Assembly (NCBI RefSeq): GCF_020283565.1
Contig: NC_060064.1
Location: 27,424,337 to 27,488,336 of the forward strand
From: Trifolium pratense
Lineage: Eukaryota; Streptophyta; Magnoliopsida; Fabales; Fabaceae
Direction of reading: 5' to 3'
Length of the DNA: 64,000 bases
Part shown: positions 1 through 12,524 of the stretch, one piece after another
How positions within the stretch are numbered: position 1 is the first letter of the stretch
How the letters are laid out: each line of letters opens with the position of its first letter
Made by a program: the position numbers and the translations under genes
The notes under the pieces: generated by a model
Database searches by the model: none
What the model was told of the DNA's origin: nothing
What the model saw: only the letters and a program-made list of their open reading frames with translations

Positions 1-792
1 TTTTTAGTAAGTCAATGAACACAAAATACTAGTATCCAACAAACAAATCATTCAATCCAAAGTGTGATATAAACCAAACCTACTTATTATCGGATATTTA
101 TTCATCAAACTTTTCATAGGTTGTTGATTAGTGGGAAATGATAATTATATTAGAGTTTGTAGGATAACTGAATTCCTCTTCAAAATGGGATGAATGTATG
201 ATCTTGCAAACTCTATTAATATCAAATTTTTCTAAGGTTGATGAATTGTTTGATTTGGAAAGAAAAAAAAATGTATGGGGAAGAAATAATCTTTATCTTT
301 TTGAATTAAATCAAACTCTTAGTTACCCAATTAAAAAAAAAAGACACAATAATTTACTGATTCTTAGTTACCTGATTTGGTAAGAATCAGGTAAATTAAA
401 TCAGATTCTTAATTTTTGAATTCCAAACCAAAGAAATTTGGATTCTGAAAATCAAGATTTTTTCTAGTAATATTTAATTTTTGGCTTAAATATGAAAACG
501 ATCCCTGCAATTACACCTTATTTTGATTTTGGTCCCTGTAAAAATAAAAATTTGATTTTAGTCCCTGCAAAATCTCTTTTTTTTAAAAAGGTCCTTGAGG
601 TGGTTTTTTTGGTGACATGTCAAATTGTTGATGTTTTGGCAGATGCTGAGTAGGATTTGTTGATGAAGTGGATATTTACTTGTAATTTTCATTTACTTTT
701 TAAATTAAAAATTACATTCATCATTTTTCAAAAAACACAAAATAAATTGAAAAATAAAAAGTTAAAAGGGGATATGCACAAAATTGAATTAT

Positions 793-840
793 AAGATTTA
801 CAATGAACTTGTTTAAAAAAAAAAGATTTACAATGAACTT
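793..840. repeat. Micro-insertion with 18-bp direct repeats
   Basis: AAGATTTACAATGAACTT at 793-810 and 823-840 flanks only GTTTAAAAAAAA. The arrangement is that of a target duplication around an A-tailed insert. Confidence 0.85.
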
Positions 841-1711
841 AATTCTTTAACTTTTTTTTTACGTCATTTTATGTGTGGATATGAATTTTAAGGTTTAAAT
901 CTAAAGTTTTCTTTTTTTTTTTATGCACTCTCAATCGTAAATATATGTTATGTTCAAAAAAAAGATGCGTGGAAAAACTAGAAGTCTAAACATATTTGTT
1001 GGTTATCTACTCAACACTTGCGGAGTGGAAATAATGGTTGTATTATGGGTCAGACACTTGTGAAAAAGAATCAGAGAGTTAGCCACATTTGTTTGAAAAA
1101 TTAATATTACTCATTTTTCGGTAGGCTAGTAGATGTGCCGACTTACTCGCAAATATTGGTTGTGAATGGGGTAAAGATAGTTTATTCTGAACATCCTCCT
1201 ATAAAAAATAATAATTTACATGGACAAGTGTAATAGAAAAATCTACGTTTATAATACGGTACTTTTCCGAGATCAATTTATGTGTAGTTGTTAATATTTT
1301 CGTGGACTTAGGCCCGATTAAATACAAAAAATTAAACCTAAAAAAAATACCTTTTTATTGGTCCAATAGTTTAGTAACTATACTGATCACACATATTATT
1401 ACTATTAGTATAGAAAAGTAAGACATCCAATGTTGGAACGTTGGTCCCTCCATGTCCCTAATAGCTACCATATATTTTGTAAAATAAAACATTTTATCTA
1501 CTTTTTTAAAAAAAATAAATTTGAGGCGATCTTTCATATCTGTCTTATCCAAAAAAAATCTATATCACTCATCATAAAAATTAATCTCATGTATAAAAAA
1601 AAATATTGTTGACAAACTATCTTTTTATTTTAATTATTATCATGAACAAACTATTTTTATTTAAAAATATTGAAGACTTACTATATTGATGTACTTTTAT
1701 TTTTTTATAAG

Positions 1712-1755
1712 AAACTATTGATGTATTGTGTCAACAAAAAAAAAACTATTGATGT
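1712..1755. repeat. Micro-insertion with 13-bp direct repeats
   Basis: AAACTATTGATGT at 1712-1724 and 1743-1755 flanks ATTGTGTCAACAAAAAAA. Confidence 0.8.
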
Positions 1756-1906
1756 TCCTGTAAGTTTTTAGCTCAGTTGATAGAAACGTCACACTATATG
1801 TTCAGCCGTCAGATTCCATACAATAGAAGTTAAAATAGTTTACAAATGTACAAAACAAGAAAGAACATGTAGAACTCAAGCATGTTTGGTAAATTTATTC
1901 TCTAAG

Positions 1907-4900
1907 CTATTTGTGTGTTTCTGTTTGATAATATGAACCTAAACCATTGAAGACAAATATGACATTTCCAAGTTCTTTGGTGACCTGCTCCATACTAGGG
2001 CGAGATTGTGACCTTTCAGTTAAGCAGACAATAGCTATCCTTGCAATCGATACTAACTCGTTAACAAAAGGATTCGAAGGCTGAGGGAGACGTTTATCCA
2101 ACTTATCCGCCAGCGACATATCATCAAGTATGTTGCTCATAATTTTCCACAAAGGTGATAGTAAGGAATGATATATAAATCCTCCAGGGTGTTTTCCAAA
2201 AAGTATTTCCAATGCTAACACTCCGAAACTATACACGTCACATTTCTCATTCACTTTCATTGTGTATGCATATTCTGTACCAAATCAAAAGAGGAATCAT
2301 GTAAGAATAGGTTTCAAAAACAAACATGACATGTAGAATGTAGATAATTATAAAGCAGTAATATCTCTAACCTGGAGCAGCATATCCAAAGGTTCCTGCA
2401 TATGAGGACCAGTTGGTTGAGTTAGGATTAAGAAGCTTAGCAATTCCGAAGTCAGAGACATGAGCCACATATTCTAAATTTAGAAGTATATTCTTGCTTG
2501 ATATATCTCGATGAACAATTGGAGGCGAGCAATGATGATGCATATAACATAAGGCATTAGCTATATCTTTAATGATATTCACTCTTTTATTCCAATCAAA
2601 TGCTATTGCTTGATCATCATCTTTTAAAATGTTATCTAGACTTCCTTTTTCCATGAATTCGTAGACCAAAAACGAGGCTCGAGAATGCAAACAAAATCCA
2701 TGTAGCTTTACAATGTTACGGTGTCTAATCTCTGTCAGAGCTTGGATCTCACTTGTGAAAGATTTTAGGTTGGAATTTTCTTCATCTACTACTGAATGGA
2801 GTTTTTTCACAGCAACTACTTGACCTGTGTCTAATTCCGCTTTGTAAACACTTCCATGACCTCCAACTCCGATGAGATGTTTATCATCGAAATCTTCTGT
2901 GGCTTCAATAATATTCTCATACACCATTTTTCCATCAAAACTCCATATGGTAAATAGGTTTTGAGTATCAATAACGTTCCCTCGAGCTAAATATTCTCTT
3001 GTGGTTGAAGTTTTGCAGAGATGATTCGAGAATTTGAAACAAACTAATGCTAGTATTAGAGTTCCAATTGCAAGGGGTAAAATTATCAATAAGACTTTAT
3101 TGATCTTACGATTATGAGATCGAGTACCGCTTGATGTTGCGCAAGGCTCTAAGCCAGAGACATTACCACACAATCTTTTGTTATTTATGAAAACTTCAAT
3201 GGTGGCTTTTTGGAAAGCCGGAATGTTTGGAATCGGACCCTCGAATTGATTAAATGATATGTCAACAGATAACAAGCTGAGCATCTGATCAAAGTTTGAG
3301 GGAATAAATCCAAAAAGGTTGTTATGTGATATATTCAATGACTCTAAGTATATCAGTTGTGCAAGTGTTAACGGTATTGTCCCATCGAAAAAATTCCCAC
3401 TGAGATCAAGACTTTGAATGACTTTAAATTGGCCAAACTCAACAGGAATATTTCCTATAAATTTGTTATGGCTCAAATTCATGTTCAATAGTCTAGGAAA
3501 ATATCCAAGTTGTTTTGTGACATAGCCACTTAGATCATTTCCCGCAAGATTTAACGTCTCAAGTTCCTTTAGTGATGTTATTTCTAAAGGAACGTTTCCT
3601 GAAAGACGGTTGTTACTTATCAAGAGTTTGGACAATGAACTCAAGTTGCCTAACTCCTTCGGAATTTTTCCGGTGAGGTAGTTCGAAGATAGGTCAAGTG
3701 AATATAAGTTGGTTGCCTCGCCTAGTTCTGGAGGTATACCACCTGATATGTTATTATCAGAGATATTAAGGATCGCCAAGCTTCGACATTTTCCCCAGTC
3801 GGGTGAAATGTGGCCATAAAACTTATTTCCACTTAATTGCATATAGTACAAATTTGGATACACACCAAAGTAATTTGTAATATTTCCAGAAAGTTGGTTT
3901 TGTTCAAGCCTAATTCTTACAATGCTAGAGCAATTCTTCAAACTCATCGGAACAGGACCAGTGAAGTTGTTTTTCAAAACAGCAAAGTATTTCAACTTTC
4001 CACCAATGCAAATATTATGTGGGAGTTGACCAATGAAATCGTTATCAAATATAAAGAAATATGCCAAATTGAAAAGCATGTTGATTTCTGTAGGAAGTGG
4101 CCCACTGAGATGGTTTGTAAATATGGTAAGATTTTGTAACTTGCTTAAGTTTCCAATTGTATGTGGGATTTTACCTGATAAAGAGTTATTAGACAAATTG
4201 ATTTCAACCAAGTTTCTCATCATTCCAATTTCATGAGGTATGAAACCAGAAAGACTATTATCATTAAGCCTTAAATGTTTCATGTTGATCAATTTCCCAA
4301 TTTCCTTAGGAATGTGGCCATAAATTCGGTTATTTGCTAAATTTAGATACAATAAGTTATCCAACTTTCCTATAGAAAATGGGATATGTCCTATGACTTT
4401 GCAAAGTGAAAGAGAAAGGTATGTCAAATTTTCCAACTTCCACAAGTCTTCTAGGATAGGACCATTAATGGAAAGATCGCTATTGCTGAGATCTAGAGTT
4501 TCTAGCTTATGCAAATTCACAATATCTTTAGCAATTATAGAACCATTGAATTTGTTTTTTTCAGCTGCTAAGTACTTTAACTTGCTCAAATTCCAAATTT
4601 CTTTTGGTATGTTTCCTATAAGGTTGTTACCTCCTAGATTCAAGTGTGACAAGAAGGCTAAGTTCCCGATCGAAATTGGAATAGTCCCTGTGAAATTCGC
4701 ATACGAAATACTAAGTTCTCTTAGATTTCTTAATGCACCTATTTCATTAGGAATGAAACCATTGAAAACATTGTTATCTAAATATAAAACATGAAGATTG
4801 GTCAACTTTGTTATTTCATATGGGATTGTTCCTGTGAGATCATTGTTACTGAGATCAAGATGGTATAGTTTGTACAACGCCCCGACATCGGGAGGAATAC

Positions 4901-5297
4901 TTCCATTCAAGAAGTTGTTACTAAGATTAAGAGTGATGATATTTGAAAGTGATGAGAAGTTAAGAGTTTCAAGTGTACCTCTTAATCTCATATTTGTGAG
5001 ATTTATATTGGACACAAATTTGTAATCTTCATCACATGTAATTCCTAGCCAGTTGCATGAATTGTTGCCTGTCCATGAAGATAACAAAGTTTGGCTTTCA
5101 ATTTCAAGGTTGCTTTTCCACTTCAACAATGAACTTGCTTCTCTAATTCTTATACTCATGGTTGAAGAAGATGAAATAGTCATTGAAGAATCAACAACAT
5201 GAGTAGAAGAGGCTATTATGAATGCACCAAAACATATTGTAAGAAGCTTTATGAACTGAAAGGTTGAAAATAAGAATAGCATGGGTGATTTCTTCAT
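1907..5297 (-). CDS. LRR receptor-like protein kinase, MIK2-like (LRR subfamily XII group)
   Basis: Single-pass plasma-membrane receptor kinase. Exon 1 is 5297-2372 and exon 2 is 2274-1907; the 97-bp intron has GT/AG ends and splits the codon for Glu in the APE motif. Product 1,097 aa. Seen in order: a hydrophobic signal peptide (about residues 8-30), an N-terminal cap (LLKWKSNLE, then CNWLGITC), about two dozen LRRs of the LxxLxLxxNxLxGxIP type, a transmembrane helix (about 735-755) and a Ser/Thr kinase. Kinase features: glycine loop [12 protein letters not shown], Lys831 in VAVKK, HRD at 929-931 (an RD kinase), DFG starting at 949 and YAAPEYA. All catalytic residues are present, so it should be active. 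The cap and juxtamembrane style match the MIK2/MDIS1-interacting kinase group; in Arabidopsis MIK2 perceives SCOOP peptides and cell-wall cues. The ligand of this member cannot be inferred. Start chosen as the Met preceding the signal peptide. Confidence 0.93.
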
Positions 5298-6177
5298 TCT
5301 CTAATCAGAGTTAGGATTAGTATGTAATACTTGTAATGTTGCATATATTTTTATAGATAACCAAATTCAGTATGGTGTATACCATTTTTGCAAGTGGTCT
5401 ATTGACCAGCGTTTAAAATTATAAGAAATTCTAGCGACGATCGATAATCCTGATTAGAAATAAAAACTCATGACTTTCTACATCTTTATGGATAAAAAAG
5501 TGATATGATTTGCGTCAGTTCAATATGAACTATATCTTTATTTGTAGTCATTATCTCAACCATAAAAATGAAGATAACTAATAATTTATACGTCCAAACA
5601 ACGACTTATTGTCCTAGTTTTTTGACTAAGCCACATATATTATACTTTTTAACTATGAAAATCCTTAACTAGGATAATCCTTTTAAAGACATTAAGATAA
5701 TTTAATTAAAAAGAAATGATAGAAACACAATATTAAACTAATGTGGGGTCTTGCACAAAGTCAAGACGCCAGAGATTTTTAAAGATTTACTGTCATGACA
5801 GTTTAGTTTTGAGGACGTGTTAATTTCAATCTTCCATGAAACGTTCAAAATCTGTAGAATTTGTGTATAAACGGAATTTTTTTCTTGAAGGGGAAGTAAT
5901 GGGACTTGTCATTTTCATTTATTTCTTGTTGGGGAAGAAAACCAACTTGTTTTTTTATTCTTGAATTTGTGCTTATTTTTTATACTTTATCGATCACAAA
6001 ACTTTGATTTTGTATCATTAAAGTGACTAAAGTGTAAAATGAGAAAATTATTATTTTTTTTGACAAAAGAAAATTAAAATTTGTTATTTTAACAAACTTG
6101 TGGTTTATTATGATTTATTTAAATATCAGCTTTTCTATAATTGCCATCGGTCACAATTATAAGAAAAAAATTATTTT

Positions 6178-6233
6178 TCAGATTTATTGTATAAGTTTTT
6201 TTTTTTTTTGATAATCAGATTTATTGTATAAGT
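6178..6233. repeat. Micro-insertion with 19-bp direct repeats
   Basis: TCAGATTTATTGTATAAGT at 6178-6196 and 6215-6233 flanks a T-run ending GATAA. On the minus strand the insert reads TTATC followed by A, the same end as the LINE tail at 46304-46482. Confidence 0.88.
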
Positions 6234-7550
6234 GATGTACATTGGTATATATCAATGGTATGACAATTCATACCAGTCCTGCAGTCCAATGATCCTCAAG
6301 CATATGAATGCAGACACATTATTTATGGATGATGTCAGTACCAATCTGCTGCAATCTGTTTCCTCGATTTTCCAACGTGTTTCCATCCCTACTACAATCT
6401 GCTGTCACCAAGAAATTTGTCCAGCACGTTTTCCTTCTTAACCACCTCCATTGGATGAAATTTCCTTATGCAGTCCTGAAATTTCCTGGCCTAAAAACTG
6501 TGCTTACAACATTCGTAGTATTTTTGCTCATGTGCCACTGTCAACAGCCGTGTGTGAGGGCGTGTTTGATGGCCTTTTGGCGTGGTTTTCAGGCCATACG
6601 CATTGGTTTTCTTTCCCACTTCTGGATCTTTCACAAGTTTCCGATTTCGGGGCATCGGTGCATATGTTCCTGTTCAAACAAACCTTCTTTGCCGTGGTTT
6701 ACAGGTCAATTTAATGTCAGGTTCAGTTTTGCCTGATTTGGTATTTGTGCATTTGGTTCTTGCTTCATATTCTGTTTTTCTTGGAAAATCAACTGTTTTC
6801 TGCCACATATCCAGTGCAATTATTTGTCAATACTTGTCTTTTTGTGCATTTGTTCTCTCTGTGTGCACGCTTGGATGATTCTTCTCCTATTGCTTGCAGC
6901 ACTGTTTCGACATTTGGGCCTCTATGCGGATGTGTTTTCAGACCTGTTTTTCCTTTGATACTTCATTTTTTTGTGCATTTGATCTTGGTGCTATATTACT
7001 GTCTTGTTGGAACATCTTTTTCTGGTCATATGTCAATTCCATAATGTTTGTTGATCATTTGTCCATGTCACTCTTGTCAAAGTGTGTTTTCTCTGTTGTC
7101 TCAATATGATCTCTAATGGTAGGCTCTTTAGTCATTGGTCGTAGCACACTATCAATAGTCTTCAGTAGTCCCTTCGTCTGACCAACATCAAGGTTGAGTT
7201 GTTCGCACCAGTCACTGATGACATGTCCGACATACGTTGTTCTATTATTGGTAGTCCCGTCGCCCGACCATCGTCAAGGTTGAGTCACTGACATCAATTT
7301 CAGAAAACTGTGATTCATTTCATGTTTAAGTTCGTTGTTTCAAGCAAAGGACAACATCTGGTCCAATATCGTTGCAGTTTCGTTTAGATGCAATTTCTGA
7401 ATTATTAGTTTTTTGGTGTTAACCCTTCGGTTCCCAGGAGAAGGAGTAAAGTCTGGCAAAAGTGGAGTTTATTAAGCACTTGAACTCAAACACTTGGTTA
7501 GAAAGTTTATTGCTATGTTGAGTAAATATCTCTATGATTAGGTTTGCTGG

Positions 7551-7670
7551 TTCTTATCCTTATAATCTAGAGATTTAGATGAAGATTTGATTGTAATCAC
7601 TTGGTTATTGTTTCTTATCCTTATAATCGAGAGATTTAGTTGAAGATTTGATTGTAATCACTTGGTTATA
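7551..7670. repeat. Tandem duplication, period about 61 bp, two copies
   Basis: The block starting TTCTTATCCTTATAATC at 7551 recurs at 7612 with only a few differences. Both copies end in TAATCACTTGGTTAT. It sits directly after a truncated SINE-like repeat. Confidence 0.85.
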
Positions 7671-8245
7671 AATGTCAAGTGATTAGAAATAATATGCAAA
7701 GTTCTTAGTATTTTCACTCTTCCTTTTATCTAAAATCCCACAATTCAGCAGTAACCAACCAAACTTAAATTGGCATCAAATTTGGCTTAGGCAAGTTGCT
7801 CAAATGGAAGGAAGTTTAGGGAATGCAGAGACACTGCAAGCACTTTGAGGGGTTACTTTACTCTTTTCTTAACCCTCATTATCCCCTCTCCTCTCAACTA
7901 CTAATTACATTTTTATAATTTAATTTGAAAATTCAATTCCCCAACATTTCATTCATTTTAATCTAATATTATTAAAATACAATATCATAATATTCAAATA
8001 TTGTAAGACACAGTAAGGATGAGACATTCATGTACAAAAACAATGAGCAAGGTGCACTGTAATAATGTTTTGGCTAAAATACATTTTTAGTTATGACATG
8101 AAACATTCATTACATGGCCATACAAGAATACAACATCCATTATTTGAAAATTTCCTCACATAAAGCACAAATTTTCTATTTTATTTTCCACAACATCGAC
8201 CCGCATAAGAAAAAACCAGTACAAACTTGCTCACTCATGCTCATT

Positions 8246-10530
8246 TTACAATCCCTCAGTGAAGGCCACCCCTGAGTTCTTCAACCAAACATTACCTTGG
8301 ATTAGCTGTGCTACTGTAAACTTGCTAGCCTCCGTTGCGCTTGTGATGATATGATAACCTGGCCAGTTCACTCTCTTACCAGTACCAGCACCTGGTCCAT
8401 TGTTAATGTACTCTCCGTAGTACAACGTTTGCAAAAAGTCCTTACTTGTGGCATCCCATTCAGCCCATCCTGTTGGGTCAATGTGGCTGTCCAGAAATGA
8501 TTGCAATACAACAGTTCTGGAGTATTTCTTCCATGGGCGGCCAAGGAATGTTTTGATGGAGCCAACAACAGGCTTAAGGTCATCACTTGGTGTTAGGTCA
8601 CATTGTTGAATTGAAGTTCCTGTGTTTTGAGCTGGATCTTCTCGGCCTTGAGCTGTGAACATGTTGTTTTGGTTGGATAGAGGCTTTCGAGCCACTAACT
8701 TACACTTCTGGAAAACAACAGCTGCGTTTCCAAAGATGAAGTCAATTGTACCTGTAATTACGGAATCACGGTAAAATTGTCTATTGGAGTGTGCATATAG
8801 AGTGTCTTGAAATGCGTCAATGCGGCAACGGTTGATGACAGATTGGTCTGCGCCGACACGCAGAGCCACTGCTTGGTGCTTCTCTGGGCCTGCCGTGTTT
8901 TGGAACCAAATGTCTTGTGCTATAAATCCATCCCCAACCGCAGCTTCAAATAGTTGATTATTACGTTGTTAATGTTGATAGATATGAATTTGACCACTAT
9001 AGACATTAAAATTGTTATCTGAACTAATTTGAAGCATAAATTTTTCTTAATTACTTATATGGATGGATACAACATTTCAATGGTCTATTACCCCTCTACC
9101 TAAACCTTTGTCATCCACATCTAGTTTAATACATAGGAGAAAATTTATTTTGTTGTCCAGTTTCTTTATTGAAGATTGCAGTAACTAGTAATACATACAC
9201 CTAGTCCTGGTTCCTATAAGAAATTCTAATAATTGCTTTATGCTTTATTATGATTTTAAGAATCATATTTAGATTTTAAAGATGTACTAGAAATTAGGTA
9301 TGGAATTGTAAACAATTAGAAAGATACTAGAGCAGTTTAAAACTCTTAGAGAGATGGCGTGGGTCTCTTCTAACTTAACCAAGGTCTTGGGTTCAATCCC
9401 TAGCTTGGGCTTGAGCATGCAGCAGTGTTAAAACTCTTATGGAGAGTTTGCCGCCCATTTAGGTCCCACAAGGATCGAGGGATTAGTCTTTGCAGATGCC
9501 GCAGAGGATACATTTAACAGATACTAGAGCAGTAATCAATTATTTGAAATTCAAGAAAAGAAGGATCCATACCAACAGTGGCACTTTTGAAGGTGGTTGT
9601 TCCATCAATGAAATTCAAGTTGCCTGTGATTATTGTTGCATCCATACCATCACCAACAAGCATCACATTTGTTTTTTTCTTACCAATTTCAATATTCTCT
9701 TTGTAAGTTCCCTTTTTCACATAGATAACATATGTTGTCTTACCATTATCAGGTGCAGATGCTACACCCTCAGCCACAGTCTTAAACTTGCCACTCCCAT
9801 CAGTTGCCACAACAACATTTGCCTTTATGTCTCCAACAGAAGACTCCAAAAGACTCCTACCATTGCTTGTAACCCAAGATGGAAATTCACCATTCAATGT
9901 TTCATCAACGAATTCGTCGTGACCCTTTTGAGGAAAAACAGCAAGAAACACAGCTAGAGAAGTTCTAGCTCTAGATATCATTTCTTGAATGTCATTTTCC
10001 ATAAGAGTCAAAGATATACCTTCTAATCCATCCAAGCAAGTTGCATGATTAGTGAGCACACTACTTAACCATGTATGTGCATCTTTATCCGAGTCAATAT
10101 TACTTTTTGTCATGGCGAACACCGAGTCCCAAATTCTGTCCATGGACAAGTCCATTAGTTGTTCACAGTCATTCAAAGCAATTTCTTCTCTAGGACTATT
10201 AATTCGGCGTTTAATAGCGTTAGCCGTGTTCATTGCTTTTTGAATGTGTGTGGTGGACTTGGTTAATAAGGACAATAGTACGTGCAATTTTTGGTCTTTT
10301 GTATTGTAAGTTGTAACTTGAATTACTTCTGATACACGAGTTAAGCAGGATTTTGTATCAAGTGCATGTTCACACAGATTGGGAGCTGAGGACAGGTGAA
10401 AGTTTGGTTTGTTGAGATGAGAAACAATAAGTGCTGATGAGCTTATGATAGCAACCAAAGAGAGGACTAACCAAAATGTTTTGGGAATAGATTTTCTAGG
10501 CTTTTCTAGCAAAGATTCATTGGTAGCCAT
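8246..10530 (-). CDS. Pectinesterase/pectinesterase inhibitor (PME1 of array)
   Basis: Type-I (group 2) pectin methylesterase, which de-esterifies homogalacturonan in the wall. Exon 1 is 10530-9573, exon 2 is 8943-8246; GT/AG intron of 629 bp, phase 1. Product 551 aa. Seen: N-terminal signal anchor (about 18-36); PMEI domain with its four Cys (53, 62, 122, 165); a processing site RSLL at 225-228, where the other copies have RRLL; PME domain with Gln343 (QAV), Gln365-Asp366 (QDTL), Asp387 (DFIFG) and Arg455 (LGRPWK). Spacing of these matches the known catalytic set, so the enzyme looks intact. In this family the PMEI pro-region is removed by subtilases in the Golgi before export. The intron is about seven times longer than in the sister genes because a SINE inserted there. 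A TATA box lies about 60 bp upstream of the start. Confidence 0.95.
9337..9518 (+). mobile_element. SINE in PME1 intron with 15-bp target duplication
   Basis: The 182-bp insert is flanked by perfect 15-bp direct repeats AGATACTAGAGCAGT (9322-9336 and 9519-9533). It contains a tRNA B-box-like sequence GGGTTCAATCCC near 9390. Sister PME genes have introns of only 80-87 bp at this site and lack the insert. Confidence 0.8.
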
Positions 10531-10600
10531 ACTGATAAGATGGTGCTGGTTACTCGCTCACTATGATCATTGTTTGCTTCATCATCCTTTATATAGACTA
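10531..10600 (-). promoter_or_regulatory. PME1 core promoter and 5' UTR
   Basis: Reading on the minus strand, TATATAAAGG lies at about 10585-10594 and a block on the plus strand, CACTATGATCATTGTTTGC, at 10559-10577. Both are conserved upstream of all PME copies in the array, which points to shared expression control. Confidence 0.6.
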
Positions 10601-10684
10601 AAATATATTATATTTTGTAGACCAAAATATAAATCCAAGGCCCTATATATATTAGCTTTTTTTAATAATTGTTTATAGTTTTAT

Positions 10685-11062
10685 TTTACTTTTGGTATTA
10701 ACTCTCTGTTTATAGGAGTTGTTTCTTAGTTTGAGCTTATCCTCATATATTAGATAACTATGTTATTAATTTGTTAGAGCTTTATGTTGATCTTAAATAT
10801 AGCCGAGGTGGTTACGTAAGTCGTATTTGATAATACATGATAGACTTATGTAACCACTACTTGACTATATTTAACATCAGCATAAAGCTCTATCAAACTA
10901 TTAACATAGTTATCTAATATACAAGAATAAGGATAAGCTCAAACAAAGCTACCACTCCTATACTGTTTCTCCGAAAAGGGGGCTTGGTAATCTAAAGTTC
11001 GACGGCCAGGTATGAAATGTCTAACCAAGAATTGTTCCTCCTAGGAATCGAACCGATTGTTT
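10685..11062 (-). repeat. SINE-like repeat interrupted by a foldback element
   Basis: The left part (TTTTGGTATTAACTCTCTG) and the right part (from about 10972, GGGGGCTTGGTAATCT through CCAAGAATTGTTCC) match two ends of a repeat seen intact at 37212-37372 and 62242-62427. Between them sits the inverted repeat 10711-10962. The foldback therefore inserted into the SINE-like copy. Confidence 0.6.
10711..10962. mobile_element. Foldback element with about 110-bp arms
   Basis: The left arm (TATAGGAGT, then TTTGAGCTTATCC, TTAGATAACTATGTTA, AGAGCTTTATG) is repeated in reverse complement on the right, ending ACTCCTATA. The arms differ at a few positions and leave a loop of about 20-30 bp around 10830. 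A transcript would fold into a long imperfect hairpin. Confidence 0.8.
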
Positions 11063-11714
11063 ATAGTTTTTAAATTAACATATATAATTGAGCTCTAGCA
11101 CATGACATGACTAATTTGATATCTATAGCATACATCCCTGTAATATCTAAAGTATGACTGCCAGTGGATTTGAACTTAATGGTCTTTATGGTTAATATTA
11201 TTATATCACTAAGGCAAGACAATATTCTTCGGCTACTTGCTTCAAACAAACATAGCTATATCCACACATCTCTAAAGTTTAAACATCATGTTTATATGAG
11301 ATGTTTATTATTGTCACCTAACTCACAATAATGTCTTAATCTTTTATTTATAATTAAACTTTTATTTTTTTTTAACAACTATTTTGAACGAAAATAATAA
11401 AAATTTGATTTTTTTTATAATGTTGATGGTTCCCACGAAAACTGTGTGGATCGCGATGAGAAATAATAGTCCCCAAAGTCAAAAATAAGAATGGAAATGA
11501 AGAACATTCTAGGTGATGAAGAAGGGAGCGAGGAAGGACTCCCTTGAAAACCCTAAAAATCACTCTTAAAAAATAGAAGCCAAAATCAGATAATTAATAA
11601 ACTAAGGGATAAAAGTGCAACTAAGCAAAAATTTTACTTCATCTATGTGTTTTTTTTTTTGGGTAAGAAAGCTAAAAAGAAAAGAAAAAACAAACTAAAA
11701 AAAGAATTATTTAC

Positions 11715-12070
11715 GAAGAAATAAGGTTCTCATTGTGTTGTTCCTAAGAAGATCATGAACTCCTTCCGGAGGAGAAATATGAGTTAAGAGGTCAGCATCT
11801 AATGAGGTTCCAAGTTTAGCGAAGATATCTACACATTATTCCTCTCTTTTAAGTGTGTGGCAAAGAGAAGTATTGGTTGAGAGAGCAACTCTTTTATGTC
11901 TTGGATCAACACAACATAGATATGAATCATGATACTTAACTTGAAGATTTTTCATGAGGTTAACACAGTGTAAAAAATCAAAGTAGCAGACAAGTTCATC
12001 AATACCCATGTGTTTGGCGAGCAAGAGGACCTTGTAGATAACATATAGTCCAACGAGCAAAATGTCGAAT
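11715..12070 (-). pseudogene. Retroelement RNase H-like fragment (LINE-type, decayed)
   Basis: Minus-strand translation gives KVLLLAKHMGIDELVCYFD, LHCVNLMKNLQ, then after an in-frame stop CVDIFAKLGTSLDADLL and ISPPEGVHDLLRNN. This is the pattern of the RNase H-like (RVT_3) domain in plant non-LTR elements. One internal stop (about 11837) and no remaining start show it is dead. Confidence 0.65.
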
Positions 12071-12524
12071 ATCCCTTGAATGAAGCCTATAAAGCCTATA
12101 AGATAGTGGCCACAGGTGTTTCTAAGAATGCCGCTAAATCTAGATCGAACGGGAGAACCGATGCAACTTCAATCCTCATTAAAAATGATTTAAGAAAAGT
12201 TATTAGCTCATTAAAAATAATTTATGCAAATAAACAAATTTTTATGTTAATTTACGACTAGAAAAAAATGAGATCTTCATAAGTTATTATTTCATAAAAT
12301 AACTTAACAAACTTATAAATAACACATAAAAACGCATTTATTTTGAGACGAGTTTTCATTGTGAACTGAACACCTCTCGTCTATTGCCGGGAAAGCAGTT
12401 TCCGTCCAATCCACCAACGGCCACCGGAGATCCTAACGTCACCTTCTTCCTACTCATGCACCCCCTAATCTCCGATCGTCACACTCGCAAAAGCCTCCTA
12501 TCTCATATCATATTCTGACACATT

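Larger units (their letters stand above)
1..1906. other. Gene-free AT-rich flank with repeat remnants
   Basis: No convincing gene. The stretch is AT-rich with many A and T runs. Around 483-640 lies a degenerate repeat in which phrases like TTTTGGTCCCTG recur three times, a style common in legume transposon termini. Near 1770-1800 there is a tRNA A-box-like stretch (TAGCTCAGTTGATAGA) that may be the head of a decayed SINE. Two micro-insertions with direct repeats (793-840 and 1712-1755) are listed separately. Short open frames here are AT-rich and lack protein-like composition. Confidence 0.6.
5298..8245. other. Intergenic region between LRR kinase and PME array
   Basis: No gene is supported. 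5298-6180 is AT-rich and includes the receptor kinase promoter. 6230-7300 is less AT-rich and holds overlapping open frames in all three forward frames; these lack family motifs and may be an old retroelement piece. Around 7170-7290 a phrase near CATCGTCAAGGTTGAG occurs twice. 7415-7530 holds a truncated SINE-like repeat and 7551-7670 a tandem duplication, both listed separately. 7860-8245 is the PME1 3' flank. Confidence 0.5.

Noticed and set aside
1770..1850. tRNA gene
   Set aside because: Only an A-box-like TAGCTCAGTTGATAGA is present; no acceptor stem, anticodon arm or matching B box. Better explained as a SINE head.
6232..7109. Overlapping open frames suggestive of a gene
   Set aside because: Three frames are open at once, none has family motifs, and the region lies in repeat-rich DNA. 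At most an old retroelement remnant.
9490..9957. Plus-strand open frames antisense to PME exon 1 (also near 10052, 15307, 29850 and 35057)
   Set aside because: They recur at the same relative position in every PME copy because the sense sequence is conserved. No independent coding signal.
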